DNA of 64,000 nucleotides from positions 62,001 through 126,000 of the forward strand of contig JAQWPM010000015.1 of NCBI GenBank assembly GCA_029245345.1, in the 5' to 3' direction. This document shows positions 44,301 to 52,475 of the stretch, one piece after another. Made by a program: the position numbers and the translations under genes. This stretch comes from Longimicrobiales bacterium. GTDB taxonomy: Bacteria > Gemmatimonadota > Gemmatimonadetes > Longimicrobiales > Gaopeijiaceae. Within the stretch, counting starts at the first letter, position 1; every line of letters begins with the position of its first letter. The notes beneath the pieces are model-generated. The model was not told where the DNA came from. It saw only the letters and a list, made by a program, of their open reading frames with translations, and ran no database searches.

Positions 44301-46649
44301 GACACTATAGTCAACTACGCGTGGGTGTCCGCACTGTTCGGTGCTGCGGAGTTCGATACCACGAATGACTATGCGAGCGCATCCGCCGTGGTGGGCCAGA
44401 AGGTGGCCAACGTCGCGCTAAACAAGTTCGTCGACAACGCAATGCCGTACGAAGGTGACACGATCGCCTACACCATCGAGCTACAGAACTTCGGGACCCA
44501 CACGGCAGATTCAGTACAGATTTATGACTCGCTCCAAGCCTTCTTCGACGGTGACCTCACGGTCACAAGTAGGACCCTGACCAACGGGACGTTCGATACG
44601 CTGACGAGCGTGTGGACCGTTGGACCGTTGGCACCCGGACAAACGGATTCTCTCCGGCTCGCGTTCCGGATCGACTCAGGCACGGTCTCGGACACTATAG
44701 TCAACCACGCGCGTGTGTCCGCACTGTTCGGTGCTGCGGAGTCCGATACCACGAATGACTATGCGAGCGCATCCGCCGTGGTGGGCCAGAAGACTTCGGA
44801 CCTAGCCCTGTCCATGGGCGTAGGCAACACGATGCCGTTCGAGGGCGACACGGTCACGTTCTTCGTGGAGCTCCATAACTACGGGTCCTTCCCCGTCGTC
44901 GTAAAGGACGTGCAAATCAGCCAAACGCACGACAGCACGCTTAGCGAGCCCTACGCGAACGCGCCAACGACCGGCACGTGGAACGGCTCGGTATGGGCTA
45001 TCGACTCCATAGTGCCGGGCGGAACGGACACGCTCTTCATGGCGATGGAGCTCCAGGTCGGTATGTCCGTCCCCGGTGACACGCTGCGCAACAGCTTCTT
45101 TGTGGTGACTTCCCATGGCGCGTTCGACACCGATCCCACCAACGACACTGCTAGCGCGTTCGTAGTGCACCAACAAAGGGTGGCGGACCTCAGCGTCGTG
45201 AAGACCGTGGACAACACGAATCCCTCGGAAGGTGAGGACCACACCTACACGACCATCATGAGAAATGTCGGCACTCTGCCGGTTGGCGATGTCGTTCTGA
45301 ACGACCCGATTCCTGCCGGGTTGAGCTATGTGAGCAGAAGTTCGAGCCACGGTGCCTTTAACCACGTGACGGGTCTGTGGGACCTCGGCTCGATAGTCTT
45401 TAATCCCGGTGACACGGCCTGGCTGAGCGTGACGCTCGATCCCGATCCGGGCTCGATCGGTACAACGATCCAGAACACAGCGACCTTGGCGACCCCGCTG
45501 GACGCGAACTCCGTGAACGACACGTCGAGTGTCGCTGTCACGGTGCACAACGCGGACCTCTTCGAGATGTCGAAGACCGTAGACAACGCCACGCCGTCCG
45601 AGGGTGAAGACTTCACCTACACGGTCATCTTCCGGAACATCGGTGCGTCCGAGCTCGAGAACGTGGACGTCTACGACTCGATCCCGGCTGGTCTGAGCTA
45701 TGTGAGCAGAAGTTCGAGCCACGGTGACTGGAACCCCACGACGGGTCTGTGGGACCTCGGCTCGACGGTCTTTAATCCCGGTGACACGGCCTGGCTGAAC
45801 GTGACGATCGATCCCGATCCGGGCTCGATCGGAGACACCATTTGGAACCGGGCCTGGGGCTCACCGGACCAGACGGACGGGCAGACCGCGAACAACATGG
45901 ACTCGGTCGCTGTCACGGTGCACAACGCGGACCTCTTCGAGATGTCGAAGACCGTAGACAACGCCTACCCGGCCGTGGAAGAAGACTTCACCTACACGGT
46001 CATCTTCCGGAACATCGGGCCGTCCGAACTCGAGAACGTGGACGTCTACGACTCGATCCCGGCTGGTCTGATTTACGTCTCCAGGTCGACGAGTCACGGT
46101 GACTGGAACAACACGACGGGCCTCTGGGACCTCGGCTCGACGATCTTTAATCCCGGTGACACGGCCTGGCTGTACGTGACGCTCAGGCCAGCCATCGGAG
46201 CCAGCGGGACCACCATTTGGAACCGGGCGTGGGGCTCACCGGACCAGACGGACGCTCAGACCACCAACAACATGGACAGCGTGACGGTTAACCCCACCTA
46301 CGGGGGCTACGTCGACGTCACGATGTCCGTTACGAACGCTTCTCCTCAGGAAGGCGAGACGGTTCAGCATGAGATCACCGTCACAAACAACGGAGCGGGC
46401 ACCGCGACGAGCGTGAACCTGCTGGACTCACTGCCGACCACCGTGGGAGACAAGACCCTCGTGGGCGGATTTCCGACGCAGGGCAGTTGGGTCTCCGGCG
46501 CAAGCGACTGGAGCGTTGCCAACCTGCCGGCGGTCGACCCTAAGCACGATGGGTCGATCGCAGAGGGAGCCCGCGGCCACTTCGATGCCGAGCCGCCGTG
46601 GAGAGGACCTGACGCCGCGCTGCGACAACGGGGCATTACGGACGACTGA
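41385..46649 (+). CDS. giant lipoprotein with a Big2 domain and about twelve DUF11-like repeats
   Basis: About 1754 residues from the ATG at 41385, chosen because it gives a clean lipoprotein signal (LATFAVIALVSSC). An N-terminal 130-residue strand-rich domain is followed by a Big2 domain (about 155-245, IEPTGDTLVIGGSTSV, SLDPTIATVSDNGTVTAVLDG). Then come about eleven full repeats of 115-130 residues of the DUF11 type (ADLNVSKALVDN, GDTVEFRVIVDNFGP, SDTLVVAAQIDSG), and a twelfth that stops midway and ends in an unrelated tail. Such proteins are long surface stalks or adhesins. No sortase, T9SS or barrel-type anchor is seen. Neighbours give no functional clue. Ends at a terminator. Confidence 0.88.
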   Translation: MRTRRLISLATFAVIALVSSCVDAEVSPTAQTPIGTATFAVVPTFSGAVASSAAQAGDITRIRVTARLQSTAEVLATFTQDVDPAANEWTLTVEIQVPASGGQAVLTIELVSVASDGGETVEFSGQTQPISLTTGAPTQAREVPVGRGTIENLGVTGLTIEPTGDTLVIGGSTSVSAATTPADASNSHRIFFSSLDPTIATVSDNGTVTAVLDGSARIVAAAGLHADTSAILVLKGFADLSILKRLTNEEQSSFNEGDAISYTVVVDNFGPLTASNVQVLDSADAGLTLLSGQVTSGTFDVVSGVWVLDSIVNGATDTLVVLARVDAGTVEQALWNRARHLGLPLQVDTAAGNDVDSVEIHVVEPEADVNITKQLADDTRSYFEGDTVEFMIAVENFGPGVATAVQALDSLDKGLTYSHVADAAPFDVTSGVWTVGVLENGASDTLRLFAVIDSGTAGVQLWNRARSLGLTNQVDLDPTNDADSVSVSVSHTNADLNVSKALVDNSATYFEGDTVEFRVIVDNFGPATATLLALRDSLGSGMSLVSLSPLRGLVDIGTGTWELDSIVGGMSDTLVVAAQIDSGTVGQRLTNYAWSVGLTEQLDTVTSNDAASAWLSVDVQSADINVTKTADNTLPFPGDTTTWMIVIDNFGPYTAKNVTVLDQGDSIMIESFSVTSGTVDTVNGVWTIPSIPDGGSDTLLVRSVAKVGQVGDTLWNRVRVQPLTTEIDPDSTNNADSTFIFVQQRYADLNITKTVSDNEPSEGDSIVYTIVVENFGPHDANNVRLKGISDSIRTTGPSVVTTTQGSTTDYETWTVGTIPSGGADTLQLRMQLDSQMADSQMAGDPLWNRVLVDHLDEVDSASWNDADSAFIVVDQKVANVALNKFVDNTMPYEGDTITYTIELQNFGTHTADSVQIYDSLQAFFDGDLTVTSRTLTNGTFDTLTSVWTVGPLAPGQTDSLRLSFQVDSGTVSDTIVNYAWVSALFGAAEFDTTNDYASASAVVGQKVANVALNKFVDNAMPYEGDTIAYTIELQNFGTHTADSVQIYDSLQAFFDGDLTVTSRTLTNGTFDTLTSVWTVGPLAPGQTDSLRLAFRIDSGTVSDTIVNHARVSALFGAAESDTTNDYASASAVVGQKTSDLALSMGVGNTMPFEGDTVTFFVELHNYGSFPVVVKDVQISQTHDSTLSEPYANAPTTGTWNGSVWAIDSIVPGGTDTLFMAMELQVGMSVPGDTLRNSFFVVTSHGAFDTDPTNDTASAFVVHQQRVADLSVVKTVDNTNPSEGEDHTYTTIMRNVGTLPVGDVVLNDPIPAGLSYVSRSSSHGAFNHVTGLWDLGSIVFNPGDTAWLSVTLDPDPGSIGTTIQNTATLATPLDANSVNDTSSVAVTVHNADLFEMSKTVDNATPSEGEDFTYTVIFRNIGASELENVDVYDSIPAGLSYVSRSSSHGDWNPTTGLWDLGSTVFNPGDTAWLNVTIDPDPGSIGDTIWNRAWGSPDQTDGQTANNMDSVAVTVHNADLFEMSKTVDNAYPAVEEDFTYTVIFRNIGPSELENVDVYDSIPAGLIYVSRSTSHGDWNNTTGLWDLGSTIFNPGDTAWLYVTLRPAIGASGTTIWNRAWGSPDQTDAQTTNNMDSVTVNPTYGGYVDVTMSVTNASPQEGETVQHEITVTNNGAGTATSVNLLDSLPTTVGDKTLVGGFPTQGSWVSGASDWSVANLPAVDPKHDGSIAEGARGHFDAEPPWRGPDAALRQRGITDD
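44011..44790 (+). repeat. two nearly identical tandem 390-bp DUF11 units
   Basis: Bases 44011-44400 and 44401-44790 (130 codons each) differ at only a handful of positions, far fewer than any other pair of repeats in the gene. This points to recent duplication or gene conversion. Confidence 0.93.
45546..46295 (+). repeat. second tandem DUF11 pair with a 375-bp period
   Basis: Units beginning at 45546 and 45921 share long identical stretches (for example around CACAACGCGGACCTCTTCGA and the following ATGTCGAAGACC). Divergence is greater than in the 390-bp pair. The unit before 45546 is also clearly related. Confidence 0.85.
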
Positions 46650-46659
46650 CATAATCAAG

Positions 46660-46689
46660 AAGGCGCCGCGCTACCTCGTGGCGCCTTTT
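46660..46689. terminator. intrinsic terminator between the DUF11 gene and radC
   Basis: An 8-bp stem AAGGCGCC / GGCGCCTT with a 12-base loop and a short T-run on the plus strand. It overlaps the last codons of the convergent radC, so it may serve both transcripts, but the T-tract is short. Confidence 0.65.
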
Positions 46690-47348
46690 GGGTCCTCCAT
46701 TGCCGACGCCCACCTTCCCCGCCCCACCACTACGTGGTCCAGCACAGGAATCCCGAGGACCCGCCCGGCATCCGCAAGCTGCCTCGTAACAGCCCTGTCT
46801 TCCGCGGAGGGGGTCGGATCTCCCGAAGGATGGTTGTGAACCAGCACGAGCCCTGACGCACCTTCAGCGACCGCCGCTCGGAACACCTCCCTAGGGTGGA
46901 CCAGTGAAGCATCCAGTATTCCACGCGTGACCAATACCTCCCGAACGACCCGGTGACGCGTGTCTAGAAGGAGGGAGTGAAACTCCTCCTGAGACAAATC
47001 ACGCAGTCGGGGGCCCATTCTGCGAAACACGTCTGAGGGGCCTCTGATATGGTCGCTCGCGGAGTCGGGCTCAGCGGCCGCCCGTCGACCCAGTTCTAGC
47101 GCCGCCACAATCCGCGCTGACGTGGCTCGTCCCACGCCTGATATGGCCTCGAGTTCTGAGACATCGAGCGCCGCCAGCCGTCTCATCGATCCATCGGCTC
47201 GGTCCCAGAGAACCCTTCCCACCTCTTGAGCTGACATGCTCGAAGTGCCGGTCCCGATTACGGCGGCAAGCAGCTCTGCTACGGTCAGGCCGCGAGGGCC
47301 GAGAGAACGAATACGTTCACGGGGTCGATCAGGGTCTGAAGTAAGCAC
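46671..47348 (-). CDS. radC: RadC family JAB/MPN domain protein
   Basis: 225 residues: an N-terminal helix-hairpin-helix-like part (about 60-82, SELEAISGVGRATSARI) and a C-terminal MPN+ domain with the metal signature His171, His173, Ser181 and Asp184 (HNHPSGDPTPSAED). Despite its name RadC is not an established repair enzyme; its activity is unresolved. GTG start. It is the last gene of its minus-strand run. Confidence 0.94.
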   Translation of the reverse strand: MLTSDPDRPRERIRSLGPRGLTVAELLAAVIGTGTSSMSAQEVGRVLWDRADGSMRRLAALDVSELEAISGVGRATSARIVAALELGRRAAAEPDSASDHIRGPSDVFRRMGPRLRDLSQEEFHSLLLDTRHRVVREVLVTRGILDASLVHPREVFRAAVAEGASGLVLVHNHPSGDPTPSAEDRAVTRQLADAGRVLGIPVLDHVVVGRGRWASAMEDPKGATR

Positions 47349-47396
47349 CCACGACGATCACATAAGGCGACCGTCGCTGACATGGCGGAATGAGAC

Positions 47397-47870
47397 CTAC
47401 ACGACCATCCGCATCACAACAGCGTCTTCCTTCGGCGCTTCGTAGTACTTCTTCCGCACACCGACTTCACTGAAGCCGAAGGACCGGTACAGGTCCGCCG
47501 CCGCCGTGTTCGAGGCGCGCACCTCGAGGTAGACCGTCTCGACACCCTGGTCTTTCGCAAGCGCGAACATTTGATCCAGGAGTCGTCGGGCATATCCCTG
47601 GCGGGCAAATTCGGGGCGGACCGCGACGTTGGCCAATTCACCCTGATCCAGAATGCACCACATCACCCCGTAGGCGATGATTCCGGCGTCATCATGTTCC
47701 ACCACCCACAGCTCTGCGCCAGGGCGGTCCACGAGCCCCTCGAACGTGCGGGAACTCCACGGCACGGAGAATTGCTGGCCTTCGATGCCTAGGACACCGT
47801 CGATGTCCTCCCGGCGCATCGGCCGGATCGTGGCGTTGTGCGGCGCCCCGGAAGTCGCGGCATCTGCCAC
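47397..47870 (-). CDS. rimI: ribosomal protein S18-alanine N-acetyltransferase
   Basis: 157-residue GNAT acetyltransferase. Visible are the N-terminal IRPMRREDIDGVLGIE, the acetyl-CoA binding motif VRPEFARQGYARRLLDQ and LEVRASNTAAADLYRSFGF, the latter matching RimI closely. The pairing with tsaB one base upstream is a very common RimI context. GTG start. Confidence 0.92.
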   Translation of the reverse strand: MADAATSGAPHNATIRPMRREDIDGVLGIEGQQFSVPWSSRTFEGLVDRPGAELWVVEHDDAGIIAYGVMWCILDQGELANVAVRPEFARQGYARRLLDQMFALAKDQGVETVYLEVRASNTAAADLYRSFGFSEVGVRKKYYEAPKEDAVVMRMVV

Positions 47871-47871
47871 G

Positions 47872-48567
47872 TCAGCCCTTCCAGGCTTTGTCGGGCTGCC
47901 ATTCGCGGATGTACCTCGGCTCCCAATCCTTCACTGCCTCGACAGCTTGAGTGTCCGGGTGCAGGGCCAGATATCGGAGTAGCGCATCCGCCGTCGGGTG
48001 CGTCGCCGGTTCCGGGGCGACCTCGAATCCCGCGCCAACGATCGCCGCCCTATGGCGGTCCGCCCCGTCCCCGAGGAAAATCGAACCCGGGGGTACTTCA
48101 GCGTCGAGTACATCTCGAAGCGAACCGCCGTGAGGCGGCACGAGGGTCTCGACCCCTATGCGCCCGATTCCATAACAGGCGCCGTACACCCGGTCGCCCC
48201 TGGCATCGAACAAAACGTAGCGAACGCCCCCGCCATCCAAGGCCAGCGCAGTGGCGGCCAAGCTCGAGATGGCCCAGAGCGGGCACTTCCATCCGTAGAT
48301 CAACCCTTTCGCCGTCGCTGCGGCTACGCGTACGCCAGTGAATGAACCCGGCCCCTCACCAACCACGATGCCGGCAACTTCCTCGCGATCGAGTCCCGCT
48401 TCTTCGAGCACCTCGTCGATCGCCGGAATGAGTCGCGACGCGTGTGCTGCCCGTTCGGTGAGGACTATACGAGCCATCACCTCGCCACCTTGAGCCACGG
48501 CCACGGAGCCGATGGAGCCCGAGGTGTCGAACGCGAGATAGAACCGATCTAAATGAAAGGAGGTCAT
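47872..48567 (-). CDS. tsaB: tRNA threonylcarbamoyladenosine biosynthesis protein TsaB
   Basis: Inactive Kae1-like partner of TsaD in t6A synthesis. 231 residues with LAFDTSGSIGSVAVAQ at the N-terminus, the GEGPGSFTGVRVAAATAKGL block, and no metal-binding histidines as expected for TsaB. tsaE follows upstream with a four-base overlap; tsaC and tsaD are not in the window. Confidence 0.94.
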   Translation of the reverse strand: MTSFHLDRFYLAFDTSGSIGSVAVAQGGEVMARIVLTERAAHASRLIPAIDEVLEEAGLDREEVAGIVVGEGPGSFTGVRVAAATAKGLIYGWKCPLWAISSLAATALALDGGGVRYVLFDARGDRVYGACYGIGRIGVETLVPPHGGSLRDVLDAEVPPGSIFLGDGADRHRAAIVGAGFEVAPEPATHPTADALLRYLALHPDTQAVEAVKDWEPRYIREWQPDKAWKG

Positions 48568-49028
48568 GACCCAGATACCGACATCGGGAACGCCGCCAAA
48601 TCCGGAGGCGACCCGACACGATCGACTCCGACTTCTCGGACCTTGTAGTCGTCGTCAGGCACCGTCAGGTCGATGATCCAATAGTCCTTCGGCATCAGGT
48701 CTTCGGCACGGCCCGGCCACTCGACCAGCACGATCTCGTGATCGGCGCCGAGTTGCTGCCACCCGAGCTCCCAAAGCTCATCCGGCGACTCCAACCGATA
48801 AAGGTCTAGGTGTACGATCTCGAGGCCATCGTCCGCCGGGTATCGGAAGAGGAGGTTGTAGGACGGCGACGGCATCGCTTGGGAGACACCCGCACCTTCA
48901 CCGATCGCTCGGGCCAGGACCGACTTCCCCGCCCCGAGCTCACCGCGGAGCCCGATGACCATAGGCGTCACGCTCGTGGACCCAATACGGTGCCCCCAAC
49001 GCGCGAGGCTGGCTTCGTCGAGCCTCAT
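48564..49028 (-). CDS. tsaE: tRNA threonylcarbamoyladenosine biosynthesis ATPase TsaE
   Basis: Small P-loop protein driving the TsaBDE cycle. I start it at the ATG 49026-49028, giving 154 residues, because a longer frame overlaps the epimerase and adds a non-conserved stretch. Walker A is LGAGKS in GLRGELGAGKSVLARAI; SPSYNLLFRY and VHLDLYRLESPDELWELG are conserved family blocks. Confidence 0.93.
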   Translation of the reverse strand: MRLDEASLARWGHRIGSTSVTPMVIGLRGELGAGKSVLARAIGEGAGVSQAMPSPSYNLLFRYPADDGLEIVHLDLYRLESPDELWELGWQQLGADHEIVLVEWPGRAEDLMPKDYWIIDLTVPDDDYKVREVGVDRVGSPPDLAAFPMSVSGS

Positions 49029-49041
49029 CCCTGGAACTGCC

Positions 49042-50007
49042 TCATGCCTTGGCAGGAAACCCCTTGAGCCAATCGGCTGTGAGCCTGAGTCCCTCATGGA
49101 GCGGGACCTTCACCTGATATCCGAGCCGGTCCCGGATCTTGGTCAGATCCGCCAGCGAGTCGCGAACGTCCCCTGCCCGGCCAGGACCGTATTCGGCCTC
49201 ACCTTCAACACCGAGCGCTTCACGAATCGCTTCCCAGAGACCCGTCACGCTGATCCGGTCGCCGCATCCCACATTGAAGACTTCGCCGCTCACACCGTCA
49301 GCCGGGGCCGTCGCTGCGAGTAGATTCGCCTGAACGACGTTCTCGATGTAGGTGAAGTCACGGGTCTGGCCCCCATCCCCGTAGATCACGGGGGCACGGC
49401 CCTCGAGCGCCGCCGTGATGAAGAGCGGGATGACGGCGGAGTAGATCGACTTAGGATCCTGGCGGGGACCGAAGACGTTGAAGTAGCGGAGCACCACCGT
49501 CTCAAGCCCGAATAGCTTCGGGAAGACCTGTGCGTAGTGTTCTCCAGCGAGCTTCGCGACCGCATAAGGTGAGAGCGGCAGCGACGGCATCGTCTCGACC
49601 TTCGGCAGAGTCGGCGTGTTCCCGTATGCCGAGGACGATCCCGCGCCTACGAAACGCTTCACACCTGCAGCATGCGCCGCCGTGAGCATGTTGAGCGTGC
49701 CCGTGGCCGCCGCGTGGTGCGACAACAACGGGTCATCAACTGAGCGAGAGACAGAGCCGATGGCCGCCTGATGCAGCACATAATCCATGTCGGCACACGC
49801 CGCGTCACACGCGGCACGGTCCGTGATCGAAGCCTCGTGCAGGTCGATACGGTCCGCGAAGTCTGCCAAGTTCTCGCGCTTGCCGGTCGAGAAGTCGTCG
49901 ATGACTCGGACCCTCGCACCTGCATCGAGAAGTCGCTCAACGAGGTTCGATCCGATGAAACCGGCTCCGCCGGTCACCAGAAAGGACTTGTAGGAAAGCT
50001 TCGTCAT
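49042..50007 (-). CDS. NAD-dependent UDP-sugar 4-epimerase (extended SDR, WbpP/GalE-like)
   Basis: 321 residues with VTGGAGFIGSNLVERLLD, the catalytic GAGSSSAYGN and YAVAKLAGEHY, and the LRYFNVFGPRQDP block. The YFNVFGPRQDP and the AAxGSV(S/P)RSVDDP segment resemble UDP-N-acetylglucosamine(uronate) 4-epimerases. It would supply an acetylated hexose for the nearby polysaccharide genes, although housekeeping tsa and nad genes surround it. Confidence 0.87.
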   Translation of the reverse strand: MTKLSYKSFLVTGGAGFIGSNLVERLLDAGARVRVIDDFSTGKRENLADFADRIDLHEASITDRAACDAACADMDYVLHQAAIGSVSRSVDDPLLSHHAAATGTLNMLTAAHAAGVKRFVGAGSSSAYGNTPTLPKVETMPSLPLSPYAVAKLAGEHYAQVFPKLFGLETVVLRYFNVFGPRQDPKSIYSAVIPLFITAALEGRAPVIYGDGGQTRDFTYIENVVQANLLAATAPADGVSGEVFNVGCGDRISVTGLWEAIREALGVEGEAEYGPGRAGDVRDSLADLTKIRDRLGYQVKVPLHEGLRLTADWLKGFPAKA

Positions 50008-50062
50008 GGCTTTGGGTGTCGGTGGCGGCTGGGCAGAATCGCTCCGCGGAATCTAGCGGTTC

Positions 50063-50686
50063 TCATTTGCGATACAGCCCCTCGGCATCGATAAAGGCAG
50101 CAACCTCAGGCTGCAGGTCGGCGACAGCATGCCCCCCCTGAGCAATCGTATTTCGGATCTGCGTAGAGGAAACGTCCACGCGAGTGACCGGCACGAATTG
50201 GGCGCGTTCCGCTCCGGGCACATCAGGCACATGGTCCGGTGCAGCGACACCGTTCCGGTCCATCACCACGAGCGTCGCCATGCGTAAGATCTCTTCCGGC
50301 GCGCGCCAACTCTGGAACGACGCGAATTGATCTGCCCCGAGAATCAAGAAGAGCTCCGCCTCAGGGTACACCTCCCGAATCTCTCTCACCGTGTCGACCG
50401 TGTACGAAGGACCTTCCCTGCGGATCTCCGTTGCACTCACCGCGAAGCGGACGTCGTCCACAATCGCCTCGCGCACCATCTCGAGGCGGAGCGGTGCCGG
50501 AGTCAGATCCTGACGCGACTTATGGGGAGGATCGCCTGCCGGAATCCACAACACTCGATCCAAGGCCAGCACATCCGCCACGTCGCCCGCAACCGTGGCA
50601 TGGCCAATGTGGGGCGGATCGAAGGTGCCCCCAAAAAGACCGATCCGGAGGGGTACGGCAGCGGCGCTACTAGGAGCCGGAACCAC
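50063..50686 (-). CDS. nadD: nicotinate-nucleotide adenylyltransferase
   Basis: Forms nicotinate adenine dinucleotide in NAD synthesis. 207 residues with the nucleotidyltransferase motif GLFGGTFDPPHIGHATVA, LWIPAGDPPHK, and the C-terminal VDVSSTQIRNTI signature. GTG start, overlapping bamD by 17 bases. Confidence 0.96.
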   Translation of the reverse strand: MVPAPSSAAAVPLRIGLFGGTFDPPHIGHATVAGDVADVLALDRVLWIPAGDPPHKSRQDLTPAPLRLEMVREAIVDDVRFAVSATEIRREGPSYTVDTVREIREVYPEAELFLILGADQFASFQSWRAPEEILRMATLVVMDRNGVAAPDHVPDVPGAERAQFVPVTRVDVSSTQIRNTIAQGGHAVADLQPEVAAFIDAEGLYRK

Positions 50687-51419
50687 CGCTACTCTGGAGC
50701 AAGGTTGCTGCTGCGGAATCGGGATAGCGACTCAGGAGCAACTCCTTCGCCTCGTCCGCTAGATCCTGGTACCCAATGGCCACGTTCGAATGGTACACGC
50801 CTGCCAGCGCCATCGGCGCGAACTCAGTCTCGGTGTAGAGATTCGCAACAAACTCAAAGTATTTGATCGCGGAGTCGTAGAGTTTGCGCCGAAAGTAGAA
50901 ATCTCCGGTCATGTACTCTTTCTCGGCAAGCTTCACGCGCATCGAGTTCGATAGCTGAGCCGCTTCAGCAGACTGAGGCGTCCCCGCATAGTCGACCACC
51001 ACGTTCCTGCAGACGAGGATGGCGTCGTTCGTGAACGTCTGATCACGCGGCATAACAGGAGACAACGACGCGAGCGAGCGACAAACGCCAAGCGCTGCCA
51101 CAGGGGCGTCACCCTCACCTGCATAGCGGTCTAAATAACGGACGTACTCGGCGCGAGCCGTTAGGAAGTCCTGGGCACCGAAGTGTGCGTGGGCGAGCAT
51201 GAGTCGCGCCTCAGGCACACGGTCCCAATCTCCGAAGGACAGCAGCAGGCGGTCGAGGGCTTCAGCGGCGTTGAGGTACCCACCCTCCGAATACTCCTGG
51301 GTCGCCGTGGCATAAAGCGCCTCAGCGTCCATCCCCTGATAGGGAGACGCAGTGCTACCGCACGCGGCCAGCGCGAGGGCAAGGGCGAGAATTCCGAAAC
51401 GTCGGGTCATGTTTAGCAT
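50670..51419 (-). CDS. bamD: outer-membrane protein assembly factor BamD
   Basis: Lipoprotein component of the BAM complex that inserts outer-membrane barrels. From the ATG at 51417-51419 it has about 249 residues: lipobox ALAAC, then helical TPR-like repeats (ALYATATQEYSEGGYLNAAEAL, LAHAHFGAQDFLTARAEYVRYL, EYMTGDFYFRRKLYDSAIKYFE). The last phrase is close to the BamD consensus. An ATG at 51408-51410 is an alternative start. Confidence 0.9.
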   Translation of the reverse strand: MLNMTRRFGILALALALAACGSTASPYQGMDAEALYATATQEYSEGGYLNAAEALDRLLLSFGDWDRVPEARLMLAHAHFGAQDFLTARAEYVRYLDRYAGEGDAPVAALGVCRSLASLSPVMPRDQTFTNDAILVCRNVVVDYAGTPQSAEAAQLSNSMRVKLAEKEYMTGDFYFRRKLYDSAIKYFEFVANLYTETEFAPMALAGVYHSNVAIGYQDLADEAKELLLSRYPDSAAATLLQSSGGSGS

Positions 51420-51457
51420 CGGCGGTGGATACACTGCGCGTGTCTGTGGGTTTCCTA

Positions 51458-52399
51458 TTACCTGCACCGGCCATCACGAAGCCGTTCTAGGCCTCGGCCG
51501 AAGCGAATTTCATCGAAGCGAGCCTGTGCTCGGTCCACCAGCGAACCGGCCTGATCTGCATAACGCACCTGAGCGTACGCCTCCATGGACCGTTCGCACT
51601 CGCCCATCTCAGCGAGAATCTCGCCTTTCTCGAACCAGGCCTGACCTTGGATGTTACGGGGCTCCCCGACTTCGACGGCTCGCGTGATCAACAAGAGCGC
51701 TTCTTCGAGCTCTTCCGGCTCAAGAGAGGACCGACTGCGCAGGTCTCGGGCTCGCGTAAACGCACACGTCCCGATGTACCAATCGACCTCTCCTCGCTGC
51801 CACGGGCGAACCATCTCACGGAAACGTTCGAAGTAGATGAGTGCATGCTGACAATCACCGATCTCCTCGTATGCGTTCCCCACTTCGAAGACGATCTCAG
51901 GTGCCGAATCCGTTGCCTCGGCCATCGCCTTCTGATAAAAAGGCAGCGCCCGACCGTATTCGCCGTTCTCGAAATAGTGGCGGGCAAGCGGCAGTGACAT
52001 CGTGCCGACGCCGATTCCTGCCCGCAGGCGAAGGGCCGTCTCGACCGCCGTAGCCATCGCGAATCGATCGTCGGTGGACTGAGCGTCACGGGCCAAGTAC
52101 ATGAGGTCCGAGACGGCTTGGTCGACCAAGCCAGGGTCCTTCGACGCAGCTTCTTCGTAGAAGTCGCCTGCGTCGTCCACGCGGCCCATCGTCGCATACG
52201 TGTGCGCAACCCGTGCCACGACTAGGGGATCTTCCGCGCCCTGCCGCACAGCGAGGCGGTACTCAGCCAACGCCTCGTCGTAATTCCCCATGGCGAAAGC
52301 CTCGTCACCACGCCTTACGGCGGTTTCCTCCGTCCCACGTGTGGTGCACGCACCCACGGTGGCGGTGGCCAGAACAGCCATCAAGAGGAGTTTACGCAT
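51458..52399 (-). CDS. TPR lipoprotein of unknown function
   Basis: About 313 residues from the ATG at 52397-52399; a TTG four codons earlier is possible. The lipoprotein signal ends in ATVGAC, then TPR units run through the protein (GDEAFAMGNYDEALAEYRLA, AHTYATMGRVDDAGDFYEEA, GNAYEEIGDCQHALIYFERF, GEILAEMGECERSMEAYAQV). Two pairs of cysteines sit near helix ends. Position next to bamD suggests a periplasmic scaffold role, but no specific family is recognised. Confidence 0.82.
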   Translation of the reverse strand: MRKLLLMAVLATATVGACTTRGTEETAVRRGDEAFAMGNYDEALAEYRLAVRQGAEDPLVVARVAHTYATMGRVDDAGDFYEEAASKDPGLVDQAVSDLMYLARDAQSTDDRFAMATAVETALRLRAGIGVGTMSLPLARHYFENGEYGRALPFYQKAMAEATDSAPEIVFEVGNAYEEIGDCQHALIYFERFREMVRPWQRGEVDWYIGTCAFTRARDLRSRSSLEPEELEEALLLITRAVEVGEPRNIQGQAWFEKGEILAEMGECERSMEAYAQVRYADQAGSLVDRAQARFDEIRFGRGLERLRDGRCR

Positions 52400-52475
52400 G
52401 GTAGGCTTCAAACAATCGGGGGGAGATCAGCGGCCCGCAGGCCTAAGTTCAGAATAATAGTAGCAAGGATCGGGC

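Noticed and set aside
43077-45722. Long minus-strand frames opposite the DUF11 gene
   Set aside because: They repeat because the sense gene repeats; no ribosome binding site or domain supports them.
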